Assembly (NCBI RefSeq): GCF_002356295.1
Contig: NZ_AP018042.1
Location: 868,001 to 932,000 of the forward strand
Reading direction: 5' to 3'
Source: Labilibaculum antarcticum
GTDB lineage: Bacteria; Bacteroidota; Bacteroidia; Bacteroidales; Marinifilaceae
DNA length: 64,000 nucleotides
This document shows, in pieces, positions 9,191 through 18,109 of this stretch. The notes beneath the pieces were generated by a model. That model had not been told where the DNA came from, searched no databases, and saw only the letters and a list, made by a program, of their open reading frames with translations. The position numbers and the translations under genes are program-made. Position 1 is the stretch's first letter, and every line of letters begins with the position of its first letter.

Positions 9191-10666
9191 TTAGTATGAT
9201 TTTGCAAAAACAACTCGCTGCAGCGAAGGCTTCCCTGTTACCATACAAACCCCTTCTTCACCGTCTCCTTCAAAAGGAATACAACGAATAGTTGCTTTAG
9301 TCTCAGCTTGAATTTTCGCCTCTGTTTCAGCTGTTCCGTCCCAATGAGCCAGAAAAAATCCGGTTTTGCTTTCCAATAGTTCTTTAAACTCATCGTAAGT
9401 GTCAACCTTAGTCGTTTTTTCGGCTCTAAAATCCAAAGCTTTTTGAAAGATTGAATTCTGAATCTCTACCATTAAATTTTCAATTACATCTTCTACTCCT
9501 TCAATCGAAACTGTTTCTTTTGTTAAAGTATCACGACGAGCTAACTCAACGGTTCCATTCTCTAAATCGCGAGCTCCAATTGCCAAACGAACAGGAACAC
9601 CCTTTAGTTCATATTGAGCAAATTTCCATCCTGGCTTGCGGTTATCGCTATCATCAAATTTCACTGAAATACCTTTGGCTTTCAATTTTGCGACAAGAGG
9701 ATCTATCACTTCTGCAATTTTCGCTAATTCTTCATCTTTGCGATAAATAGGAATAATAACAACCTGAATTGGAGCCAATTTCGGAGGCAATACCAATCCA
9801 TTATCATCGGAATGAGCCATTACCAAAGCACCCATCAAGCGAGTGGAAACTCCCCATGAACTTGCCCAAACATAATCTTCTTTGCCTTCTTTATTGGTGA
9901 ATTTCACATCAAATGCTTTTGCAAAATTCTGACCTAAGAAGTGAGATGTTCCAGCCTGAAGAGCTTTTCCATCCTGCATTAAGGCTTCAATGCAGTAGGT
10001 ATCTAATGCTCCCGCAAAACGTTCCGATTCAGACTTATGTCCTTTCAATACAGGAACTCCCATCCACTGTTCAGCAAATTCACCGTATATATCAACCATT
10101 TGTTTGGTCTCAACTAATGCTTCTTCTTTGGTAGCATGCGCTGTATGACCTTCCTGCCACAAAAATTCAGCTGTACGCAAGAACAAACGGGTACGCATTT
10201 CCCAACGCATAACATTCGCCCATTGATTAATGAGAATTGGTAAATCGCGATACGACTGGATCCAATTTTTATAAGTACTCCAAATAATCGTTTCAGAAGT
10301 AGGTCGAATAATTAACTCTTCTTCCAATTTCGCATCCGGATCAACAATTAAACCCTTTCCGTTCGGATCATTTTTTAAACGGTAATGAGTTACTACTGCG
10401 CATTCCTTTGCAAAGCCTTCCACATGATCAGCTTCCTTACTCAAAAATGATTTTGGAATTAAAAGAGGGAAATATGCATTTTGATGACCGGTATCCTTGA
10501 ACATTTGATCCAATTGTGCCTGCATCTTTTCCCAAATAGCGTAGCCATAAGGTTTGATAATCATACATCCTCTTACCGGAGAGTTTTCTGCTAAATCTGC
10601 CTTGATCACCAGATCATTATACCATTGCGAATAATTTTCGCTTCTACTGGTTAAAACTTTTGCCAT
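9191..10666 (-). CDS. proS: Prolyl-tRNA synthetase (short, archaeal/eukaryote-type)
   Basis: ProS charges tRNA-Pro with proline. The class II motifs are seen: motif 2-like [37 protein letters not shown], and [12 protein letters not shown]. The anticodon-binding domain ([23 protein letters not shown]...) follows, and the protein ends in the KSY tripeptide typical of the ProS-type-3 subgroup. At 491 residues it belongs to the short form without an editing insertion, which is the usual Bacteroidota version. The start at 10666 gives [20 protein letters not shown], as expected. Confidence 0.97.
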   Translation of the reverse strand: MAKVLTSRSENYSQWYNDLVIKADLAENSPVRGCMIIKPYGYAIWEKMQAQLDQMFKDTGHQNAYFPLLIPKSFLSKEADHVEGFAKECAVVTHYRLKNDPNGKGLIVDPDAKLEEELIIRPTSETIIWSTYKNWIQSYRDLPILINQWANVMRWEMRTRLFLRTAEFLWQEGHTAHATKEEALVETKQMVDIYGEFAEQWMGVPVLKGHKSESERFAGALDTYCIEALMQDGKALQAGTSHFLGQNFAKAFDVKFTNKEGKEDYVWASSWGVSTRLMGALVMAHSDDNGLVLPPKLAPIQVVIIPIYRKDEELAKIAEVIDPLVAKLKAKGISVKFDDSDNRKPGWKFAQYELKGVPVRLAIGARDLENGTVELARRDTLTKETVSIEGVEDVIENLMVEIQNSIFQKALDFRAEKTTKVDTYDEFKELLESKTGFFLAHWDGTAETEAKIQAETKATIRCIPFEGDGEEGVCMVTGKPSLQRVVFAKSY

Positions 10667-10767
10667 TATATATCGTTTTGGTATGGTATTTGCTACTTTT
10701 AGGGTAGTAATAATTCCTTACAAAAGTAAGGAATAATCTTAGATAATTCATTATTGGAGGACACACG

Positions 10768-12297
10768 ATGAAAACCTATTTTAAAATTCTATTAATTTCT
10801 GCTCTTTTCGCAACTAGTTGCTCCCCATCTTATATGGGAACAGCGGTTTACGAAGATGATCTGTATTATAATCCCAACGAGGCTCCTTTATTAGTTCAAA
10901 AAGTTGAAGCCAAATCCCCAGCCGTGAAAAAAAGCAATGCTTTAGCTCCGGCAAATGCAACTCAATCTTCAACAAAAACCATTCCAAATACTGGAACGGA
11001 AGCACTTGAGGATCGTAATTTTGATGCATTGCAACAAAAATACACTGATATATTAAATGATGAGTCGATTGGTAGTGTTGATACTTTGATTTACGAAGGT
11101 GATTCGGGTTACTACTTGGGTGAATTTACAGGTTCCGACCGAGATCAGGAAGAAGCTCAACGTTTACGGGACATGTATCCTCAGGGATTTGGTTACTACG
11201 ATAACAGTGGTTACAATACTGCTATGTGGTTAGCCGGAGATTCTGACTGGAATGTTTACGTGGATGGAAACAATGTATGGTGGACACCTACCTGGACTAA
11301 TTATCGCTTTTACAATGACTATAATTTTTCATCTACGAGATACGGCAGAACATTTGCTTACAACTCTCCATACGGAAACTATGGCTATAATTCCTATTCG
11401 GGATTTAACATGGGCTTTGGTGATAGCTGGTATTGGGATTTAAATTTCGGATGGGGATTCTCGAATCACTACTACGGAAGTTACTATCCATATTACGGAC
11501 ACCATGGTCATCATGGCTATTATGGACATAACGGATATAACAATGATAACTATGCTTCAAGATATAACGGAAAAAGAAGATCCAATAACTATAAAGCAGG
11601 AACAGTAACAAATGCGTCTGCTACCGGAAGGACAAATGCTACTTCGGCATCAACCCGTAGATCATCCGCTTCAAGTACAAAAGCGGGTGCGGTTAGTACA
11701 AGCAGAAGAACAACAAGCTCTACTGCTGATGACATTAGGAGAAGTAATGCAGCCGCCCGTTATAGCTCTGGAAATGGAAACTCATACGGAACAAGACGAA
11801 CTGTACTAAATGGGACTTCGGGAAGAAGATCCACTTACGGAAGCACTCCCACCACAGGAACGAGAACTAACACAAGGAGTAATTATTCGAACGGGACTAC
11901 GAATCGAACAAATACGAATGGCTATTCTAACACTCGCAGGAGTTCGTCTCCTAGTTACAACAAACCACAAACGAATACGCGACCTTCTTATAACCGATCA
12001 TCAAATTCGGGTAATTCAAATTATTCAAAATCGGCAACCAGATCTTCCTATTCTAAAGTGAAAAGCACTTCGTCTAAACCAACATACCGATCTGGTTCTT
12101 CCAGCTCTAGCTCTAGGTCAAATTACAGTGGTACAAGAAGATCGTCGGGATCGTCGGGAACAACAAGATCATCGGTTCGTTCTTCCAGAAGCAGTTCAGG
12201 ATCATCAGGTAGCTCTACGAGATCATCAAGTGGAAGTTCAAGATCATCAAGCGGTAGTTCCAAGTCAAGTAACTCAGGAAGTACAAAAAGAAGATAA
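10768..12297 (+). CDS. Low-complexity lipoprotein: Tyr/Gly/His middle, Ser/Arg tail
   Basis: The product starts with a lipoprotein signal (MKTYFKILLISALFATSC, lipobox Cys at residue 18), so it is likely anchored in the outer or inner membrane. Residues 110-275 are aromatic- and glycine-rich, ending in a run of Tyr/Gly/His (YYGHHGHHGYYGHNGYN). Residues 285-509 are almost only Ser, Arg, Thr, Asn, Gly and Lys, so the last 220 residues are strongly basic and disordered. A DRDQEEAQRLRDMYPQGFGYYD segment precedes. No catalytic domain is recognised. A plain GGAGG ribosome-binding sequence lies 9-13 bases before the ATG, rare in this window. A transport or surface role with the porin gene downstream is possible but unproven. 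Confidence 0.75.
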   Translation: MKTYFKILLISALFATSCSPSYMGTAVYEDDLYYNPNEAPLLVQKVEAKSPAVKKSNALAPANATQSSTKTIPNTGTEALEDRNFDALQQKYTDILNDESIGSVDTLIYEGDSGYYLGEFTGSDRDQEEAQRLRDMYPQGFGYYDNSGYNTAMWLAGDSDWNVYVDGNNVWWTPTWTNYRFYNDYNFSSTRYGRTFAYNSPYGNYGYNSYSGFNMGFGDSWYWDLNFGWGFSNHYYGSYYPYYGHHGHHGYYGHNGYNNDNYASRYNGKRRSNNYKAGTVTNASATGRTNATSASTRRSSASSTKAGAVSTSRRTTSSTADDIRRSNAAARYSSGNGNSYGTRRTVLNGTSGRRSTYGSTPTTGTRTNTRSNYSNGTTNRTNTNGYSNTRRSSSPSYNKPQTNTRPSYNRSSNSGNSNYSKSATRSSYSKVKSTSSKPTYRSGSSSSSSRSNYSGTRRSSGSSGTTRSSVRSSRSSSGSSGSSTRSSSGSSRSSSGSSKSSNSGSTKRR

Positions 12298-12467
12298 AAT
12301 TTAATCACCGGAGTTTTGTCCTCCACACTCCGGTGGATATAACAGAAATAACTAAAACGAAATTTACAATTACCTAAATCTGATATCACTTTTCAACTCA
12401 CTTACTTAGAGAATGGATAGTTGCAATTTTTATCAGAATAACATGAGACATTTAAAAATACATTTTT

Positions 12468-13943
12468 ATGAAACGATATACTTTTTTGCTCATCTTGTCC
12501 CTAATAGCAGGAACTTCATATTCTCAAAGTGTAGATAATGCACTAAAATATTCGAGACAAGAGTTTAGTGGAACCGCACGTTCAACCGCAATGGGAGGAG
12601 CTTTTGGAGCCTTAGGCGGCGACTTTTCAAGTCTAAGTATCAATCCTGGTGGTATTGGTGTTTACCGAAGTTCTGAATTTACGTTTACTCCTTCGATTGA
12701 ATATACTGAATCAAAAAACAGCGGGTTCTCAGAGGACAAGTACAGTTTTACCATGGGAAATGTTGGCTATGTAGCAACTTTTATTCCTAGAATGGCACCT
12801 GAAAAAGGATGGCAAAATTTCAACTTTGGAATTGGATACAATCGAATTGCAAATTTCAATCGCGAAGGTTATTTATTCAATTTAAATTCAGGAACATCAT
12901 TGCTTGACAGATGGGCCAGCCTGGCATCCGGTGAATCCGACGAACTTTACCCTTTTGAAGAAAAACTTGCTTACGATACTTACCTTATCAACATTAATGA
13001 TGAAGGGAACTACCAAGCTGTTCTTTTTGAGGGAGATCGTATGGATCAACAAAAACGTATTGACGAGAAAGGATACATTGGTGAATACGTATTATCTTTT
13101 GGTGCCAACTATGGACACAAACTGTATTTAGGTGCTACTGTTGGTATTCAAGATTTATACCATAAGTCAACAACATCATATTCCGAATTTTCTCTTATGG
13201 ATAACATTACATCCTTGAACGAATTTACCTTTAATGAATACATGACGACATCTGGTGTTGGTGTTAATCTGAAATTTGGAGCAATTTATAAAGTGACAAA
13301 CAGTTTACGATTGGGTGCAGCAATTCACACACCTACATTTTATAATCTTGAAGAGAAATATTACACATCGCTAAGTTCTACATTTGAACCTAGTATTCCT
13401 GATGGATTTCCGGAAGACGGAGAAGCGACTCATAGTTATTATTCAGCAGACATTAATAACAAGGACCTGACAGCAATAGCAAATTATGATTTTGAAACTC
13501 CTTTCAGAACAATTCTAAGTGCGGCCTATCTATTTGGAAAGAAAGCTATTCTTAGTGTAGATTATGAAATGATTGACTACTCGAATACCGAATTTAATGA
13601 TAGTGATGTTAGTGATTCAATGGAGGATAATCAAAAAATTGCTGACACATACCAATCAACATCTAACTTAAGAATTGGTGCTGAATATCGTATAACCCCT
13701 AACTTCAGTTTACGAGGTGGATATGCTAAAATTGGTGATCCTTACAAGAGTGCTGTTAATGAAGGTTACGACACTTACTCAGGAGGTTTTGGAATTAAAC
13801 AAAATAACTTCTTTTTCGATATGGCATACCAATACAAAGAATACAATGAAGATTTCGTAATGTATGATGGTAGTGTTGATGATTTCGTTAGATTGAACAA
13901 TACAAACCATCAGGTTCGAATGACCTTTGGATTTAAATTTTAA
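12468..13943 (+). CDS. Outer-membrane transport protein, OmpP1/FadL-like
   Basis: The protein has a cleavable signal peptide (MKRYTFLLILSLIAGTSYSQ). It then has the SGTARSTAMGGAFGALGGDFSSLSINPGGIGVYRSSEF block seen in OmpP1/FadL/TodX-like barrels, where the N-terminal hatch precedes a beta barrel. Alternating aromatic strands continue to a terminal phenylalanine (MTFGFKF), the usual barrel-targeting signal. The length of 491 residues suits a 14-stranded barrel. It follows the low-complexity lipoprotein gene by 170 bases on the same strand and ends in a strong terminator, so the pair may form one unit. The substrate is probably hydrophobic, but this is family inference only. Confidence 0.85.
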   Translation: MKRYTFLLILSLIAGTSYSQSVDNALKYSRQEFSGTARSTAMGGAFGALGGDFSSLSINPGGIGVYRSSEFTFTPSIEYTESKNSGFSEDKYSFTMGNVGYVATFIPRMAPEKGWQNFNFGIGYNRIANFNREGYLFNLNSGTSLLDRWASLASGESDELYPFEEKLAYDTYLININDEGNYQAVLFEGDRMDQQKRIDEKGYIGEYVLSFGANYGHKLYLGATVGIQDLYHKSTTSYSEFSLMDNITSLNEFTFNEYMTTSGVGVNLKFGAIYKVTNSLRLGAAIHTPTFYNLEEKYYTSLSSTFEPSIPDGFPEDGEATHSYYSADINNKDLTAIANYDFETPFRTILSAAYLFGKKAILSVDYEMIDYSNTEFNDSDVSDSMEDNQKIADTYQSTSNLRIGAEYRITPNFSLRGGYAKIGDPYKSAVNEGYDTYSGGFGIKQNNFFFDMAYQYKEYNEDFVMYDGSVDDFVRLNNTNHQVRMTFGFKF

Positions 13944-13967
13944 GAACACTACTACTATATTTAAAAA

Positions 13968-13992
13968 GGAGATTGCTATTAAAGCAATCTCC
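13968..13992 (+). terminator. Terminator between porin gene and cysN
   Basis: GGAGATTGC, loop TATTAAA, GCAATCTCC followed by TTTTTT is a perfect 9-bp stem 25 bases past the porin stop. The A run before it could also serve the leftward cysN transcript. Confidence 0.85.
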
Positions 13993-14057
13993 TTTTTTAT
14001 TACAAAAAAATGGCTGAAACAATCGTCTCACCCATTTAGTAATCCATCGAGTGGATT

Positions 14058-15332
14058 TTATAAAATCATACCTGCGGCAACAGTTTCATTTGTACCTTCA
14101 TCAATAAGGATGAAACTACCCGTTAAGCGGTTCTTTTTATAGGAATCGAAAAACAATGGTTTAGCAGCTTTAAAAGATACACATGCAATATCATTTAATC
14201 CAACCAACTTATCATCTGTAACTTCATCTAAAGTATCCACATTCACCTTGAATTTCACATCACGAATCATACAACGGGTTTCGTTGGTGGTGTGTTTAAT
14301 GGTATATTTTCCACGAGGCATCATAGCTCGTTCATTCATCCAACAAAGCATTGCGTCAAACTCCTGACTCACATTCGGCACATTATTCGCATCAACAATC
14401 ATATCTCCTCTTGAAATATCAATATTGTCACTTAATCTTAATGTTACTGATTGAGGCGTAAATGCAACCTCCTGCTCTCCGGTAAAAGAATCGATAGCTT
14501 CAATAGTTGTTTCAATTCCTGAAGGCAGTATTCGCACCTTATCTCCAGGATGAAAAACACCACTTGCAACTCTACCTGCATATCCACGATAATCGTGAAA
14601 TTTATCAGATTGCGGACGAATCACATACTGAACAGGCAATCTTGAGTCTCCATGATTACGATCATCAACAATTTTAATGTTTTCTAATAAATCCAACAAA
14701 GGTGTACCAGAATACCAGTCCATATTCGTTGATGCATCAACTACATTATCACCCAATTTTGCCGAGATCGGTATAAAACGAACATCTTTGACATTCAGTT
14801 TATCAACAATCTTTTTTTGGTAATCGTCCTTAATTCTATCGTAAGTCTCTTGAGAATAGTCAACCAAGTCCATTTTATTGATACACACAATAATATGTGG
14901 TATTTGCAATAAATTGGCAATGTACGAATGACGAAGTGTCTGTTCAATGACACCATTACGTGCATCAACCAAAATTAATGCTGCATTCGCAGTAGACGCA
15001 CCAGTAACCATATTTCGGGTATACTGAATGTGCCCTGGAGTATCGGCAATAATAAACTTTCGTTTTGGTGTTGCAAAATAACGATAAGCAACATCAATAG
15101 TAATTCCTTGCTCACGTTCAGCACGTAAACCGTCAGTTAATAATGCAAGATCAACTTCTTCGTCGCCTCTTTTTTTACTACTGAGTTCGATAGCTTCCAT
15201 TTGATCTTCGAAAATGGCTTTACTATCGTATAATAATCTTCCGATAAGGGTACTCTTTCCATCATCAACACTTCCTGCTGTGGTGAATCGCAATAGTTCC
15301 ATATCTAAATATCCTGCTGTTTTCTCTGCCAT
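14058..15332 (-). CDS. cysN: Sulfate adenylyltransferase large GTPase subunit CysN
   Basis: CysN couples GTP hydrolysis to the synthesis of adenylylsulfate from ATP and sulfate by CysD. The G-domain motifs are seen: GSVDDGKST (P-loop), DTPGHIQYTRNM (G3) and NKMDLV (G4), followed by EF-Tu-like domains 2 and 3. The length of 424 residues matches stand-alone CysN without a fused kinase. That fits with the separate cysC upstream. The order cysC-cysD-cysN on one strand, with gaps of 82 and 50 bases, indicates an operon for sulfate activation. The methionine at residue 11 (MELLRFTTAGS) is an alternative start. Confidence 0.95.
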   Translation of the reverse strand: MAEKTAGYLDMELLRFTTAGSVDDGKSTLIGRLLYDSKAIFEDQMEAIELSSKKRGDEEVDLALLTDGLRAEREQGITIDVAYRYFATPKRKFIIADTPGHIQYTRNMVTGASTANAALILVDARNGVIEQTLRHSYIANLLQIPHIIVCINKMDLVDYSQETYDRIKDDYQKKIVDKLNVKDVRFIPISAKLGDNVVDASTNMDWYSGTPLLDLLENIKIVDDRNHGDSRLPVQYVIRPQSDKFHDYRGYAGRVASGVFHPGDKVRILPSGIETTIEAIDSFTGEQEVAFTPQSVTLRLSDNIDISRGDMIVDANNVPNVSQEFDAMLCWMNERAMMPRGKYTIKHTTNETRCMIRDVKFKVNVDTLDEVTDDKLVGLNDIACVSFKAAKPLFFDSYKKNRLTGSFILIDEGTNETVAAGMIL

Positions 15333-15382
15333 GTCTATATTTTTAGCTTTTAGCGATTAGCCTTTAGCTTTACATTCAAATT

Positions 15383-16288
15383 TTAAAAATACCCTTCTTT
15401 CTTACGATCTTCCATCGCAGCTTCAGATCTTTTATCATCGGCTCTGGTTCCACGCTCAGTAGTTCTTGTCGCAGCAACTTCTTCGATAATCTCCTCTAAA
15501 GTATCAGCTTTCGATTCTACAGCTCCGGTACAAGTAGCATCTCCAATGGTTCGGAATCTTACGATTCTTTTCTCAGTCTTTTCGTTCGGTCGCATTGGTA
15601 TGCAATCGCTTTTTGCTAAAAGAGTTCCATTTCTTTGAAATACTTCACGTTCGTGAGAAAAGTATAAATTAGGAATTTCAATATTTTCAAGGTAGATGTA
15701 TTGCCATACGTCCATTTCAGTCCAGTTCGAAATAGGGAATACTCTGAAATGTTCTCCCATATTTTTCTTACCATTAAACAGATTCCACAATTCAGGACGC
15801 TGATTTTTTGGATCCCACTGACCAAACTCATCTCTGTGTGAGAAAAAACGCTCTTTTGCTCTTGCTTTTTCCTCGTCGCGACGACCACCGCCCATTGCAC
15901 AATCTACTTTTAAATCTTCGAGACCATCTAAAAGAGTAACGGTTTGTAACTTGTTTCTACTGGCATTAATTCCAGTTTCTTCAGCAACTTTTCCTTGATC
16001 GATAGAATCCTGAACGTAACGAATAATAATACGTGTTCCTGTTTTCTCCATCAACATATCTCGAAACTCGATCGTTTCAGGAAAATTATGTCCAGTATCA
16101 ATATGCATCATTGCGAAAGGTACTTTTGCAGGAGCAAAAGCCTTACGAGCCAAATGGAACATGATAATAGAATCTTTTCCTCCAGAAAATAACATGACCG
16201 GATTTTCAAATTGGGCCGCAACTTCACGAATCACAAAAATCGATTCAGCTTCCAGTTCTCTTAAATGATTAATATTGTATTCCTTCAT
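15383..16288 (-). CDS. cysD: Sulfate adenylyltransferase small subunit CysD
   Basis: CysD is the ATP-pyrophosphatase-type catalytic half of ATP sulfurylase, forming APS with CysN. The PP-loop SGGKDSIIM lies at residue 35, HIDTGHNFPETIEFRD near residue 62, and the family tail GTRADDKRSEAAMEDRKKEGYF is intact. The length of 301 residues is typical. It sits between cysC and cysN in the same orientation. Given the sulfatase-rich polysaccharide locus later in the window, sulfur metabolism is clearly important in this organism. However, PAPS or APS reductases are not present here, so whether the product feeds assimilation or sulfation cannot be told. Confidence 0.95.
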   Translation of the reverse strand: MKEYNINHLRELEAESIFVIREVAAQFENPVMLFSGGKDSIIMFHLARKAFAPAKVPFAMMHIDTGHNFPETIEFRDMLMEKTGTRIIIRYVQDSIDQGKVAEETGINASRNKLQTVTLLDGLEDLKVDCAMGGGRRDEEKARAKERFFSHRDEFGQWDPKNQRPELWNLFNGKKNMGEHFRVFPISNWTEMDVWQYIYLENIEIPNLYFSHEREVFQRNGTLLAKSDCIPMRPNEKTEKRIVRFRTIGDATCTGAVESKADTLEEIIEEVAATRTTERGTRADDKRSEAAMEDRKKEGYF

Positions 16289-16370
16289 TCGAAAATATTT
16301 TATTTGCTTTCTAACAGACTATTTATTTCAACAGTCATACACAATAAAGTCTACTTACTTTGTAACTACA

Positions 16371-16982
16371 CTAATTTCTTATTAACCGAGGTAAAATAGC
16401 GCTAACTACTTTTTCTACCGACTCCTCAGGTGTCATTTCAGAGGTTTTGATTTCCAAAAAAGGATTCTCAGGTGCCTCAAAAGGTGCATCCAATCCGGTG
16501 AAATTTTTAATCTCACCATTTCTGGCTTTCTTATACAATCCTTTTACGTCTCTCTCTTCACATACTTTGTAGGAAGCATTTACATACACCTCCATAAAAT
16601 CTTCTCCCCCAATTATTTCCTTTGCAACATCTCGAATATCAATTGTAGGACTCACAAAACAATTAATTGTGATCACTCCACAATTCAAAAACAATTTAGA
16701 TACCTCAGCAATTCTTCGAATATTTTCAGTTCGATCTTCTTCCGAAAAACCCAAGTTTTTATTGATCCCTGTACGGATATTATCTCCATCAAGAATTTGT
16801 GTCAAAAATCCTCGTTTCTGAAGCTCTTTCTCTAATCCTATAGCAATTGTTGTTTTGCCTGATCCAGAAAGACCAGTCATCCAAATAACCTTAGAATTTT
16901 GATTTAAAACCCTCTCCTTATCTTCCCTTCCCAAAATCCGATTAAACACAGGATGGATATTTGTTGCTTTTGTGGTCATCAA
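16371..16982 (-). CDS. cysC: Adenylylsulfate kinase CysC
   Basis: CysC phosphorylates APS to PAPS. The Walker A motif GLSGSGKTTIA is at residues 34-44, the DGDNIRTGINKNLGFSEEDRTENIRR block that binds APS follows near residue 62, and KGLYKKARNGEIKNFTGLDAPFE is the conserved lid region. The length of 203 residues is normal. It is the first gene of the cysC-cysD-cysN operon. The preceding gap to fabI carries no obvious shared regulatory site, and fabI ends in its own terminator just downstream of cysC's start side. Confidence 0.95.
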   Translation of the reverse strand: MMTTKATNIHPVFNRILGREDKERVLNQNSKVIWMTGLSGSGKTTIAIGLEKELQKRGFLTQILDGDNIRTGINKNLGFSEEDRTENIRRIAEVSKLFLNCGVITINCFVSPTIDIRDVAKEIIGGEDFMEVYVNASYKVCEERDVKGLYKKARNGEIKNFTGLDAPFEAPENPFLEIKTSEMTPEESVEKVVSAILPRLIRN

Positions 16983-17102
16983 CTATTTTTGTTTTGCTTT
17001 TTTACTACGATTCTATTTTTTGAAAAGTAAGGGCAAATGTACATATTATCAGTAGATTTTAAAAATCTATGTATTTCTCAATTCAGGATTTTTTGCAAAA
17101 AA

Positions 17103-17128
17103 AAATCCGGATTTTACAATCCGGATTT
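17103..17128 (-). terminator. Terminator of fabI
   Basis: AAATCCGGAT, loop TTTACA, ATCCGGATTT is a perfect 10-bp stem followed on the minus transcript by a long U run. It lies 24 bases past the fabI stop. Confidence 0.9.
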
Positions 17129-17151
17129 AAAAGATAATATTTAGCTTTTTA

Positions 17152-17991
17152 TTATTCTTTACAATCGCAAGGATTAAAACTCTTATTGTACTGACTCATA
17201 GCCCTATAACTCATGCCCATACTTGAGAAACCTCCATCGTGAAATAAATTCTGCATGGTAACTTTCTTAGTTAAATCTGAGAACAAAGTGATACAATAAT
17301 TAGCACATTCTTCTGCAGTAGCATTCCCAAGAGGTGACATTCGCTCCGAGAAATCAATTAAAGAATCGAATCCTTTCACTCCACTACCAGCAGTTGTCAT
17401 GGTTGGTGATTGAGAAATAGTATTGATACGTACTCCTTTTTCACGTCCGTAGATGTAACCAAAACTTCTGGCAATAGATTCTAACATTGATTTGGCATCA
17501 GCCATATCATTGTATTCATACATGGTTCTTTGTGCCGCAGCATAAGTTAAGGCAACTACAGATCCCCACTCTGCAATTGCATCCAACTTTTTGGCTGTTT
17601 GCAATACTTTGTGAAAAGAAATAGCAGAAATATCCAATGTTTTTTTCAAGTACTCGTAATTCAATTCGTCGTAAGGAAGTCCCTTACGAACATTTGGCGA
17701 CATACCAATTGAGTGAAGAACGAAATCGATTTTCCCACCAAAAATCTCCATTGATTTGGTGAATAACACTTCCAAATCCTCAGGACTTGTAGCATCAGCA
17801 GGAATTACTTGAGCATTACATTTTTTAGCCAATTCATCAATTGTACCCATTCGGATAGAAACAAGAGTATTTGTTAAGACAATCTCAGCTCCTTCTGCCA
17901 CGGCAAGTTCTGCAACTTTCCATGCAATAGACATTTCATTCAAGGCACCAAAAATAATCCCTTTTTTTCCTTTTAATAAATTATACGACAT
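17152..17991 (-). CDS. fabI: Enoyl-[acyl-carrier-protein] reductase FabI
   Basis: FabI performs the last reduction of each fatty-acid elongation cycle with NAD(P)H. The atypical SDR glycine motif GALNEMSIAWKVAELA is at residue 16. The catalytic Tyr-(X6)-Lys pair is seen in YNDMADAK, and INTISQSPTMTTAGSGVKGF is the substrate-loop region. The C terminus (MSQYNKSFNPCDCKE) is short and Cys-containing, as in many Bacteroidota FabI proteins. The length of 279 residues is normal. It lies downstream of recN on the same strand and has its own terminator. Confidence 0.95.
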   Translation of the reverse strand: MSYNLLKGKKGIIFGALNEMSIAWKVAELAVAEGAEIVLTNTLVSIRMGTIDELAKKCNAQVIPADATSPEDLEVLFTKSMEIFGGKIDFVLHSIGMSPNVRKGLPYDELNYEYLKKTLDISAISFHKVLQTAKKLDAIAEWGSVVALTYAAAQRTMYEYNDMADAKSMLESIARSFGYIYGREKGVRINTISQSPTMTTAGSGVKGFDSLIDFSERMSPLGNATAEECANYCITLFSDLTKKVTMQNLFHDGGFSSMGMSYRAMSQYNKSFNPCDCKE

Positions 17992-18109
17992 ACTTTATAA
18001 TTATCATTTTTTTCAGCTTCAAATATAACACATTAAATTAAGAATGATCCTAAATAGGATCATTAATTAAGACTGAATAAATTCTTTAATGCGTTTTTTA
18101 GAGATTCAA

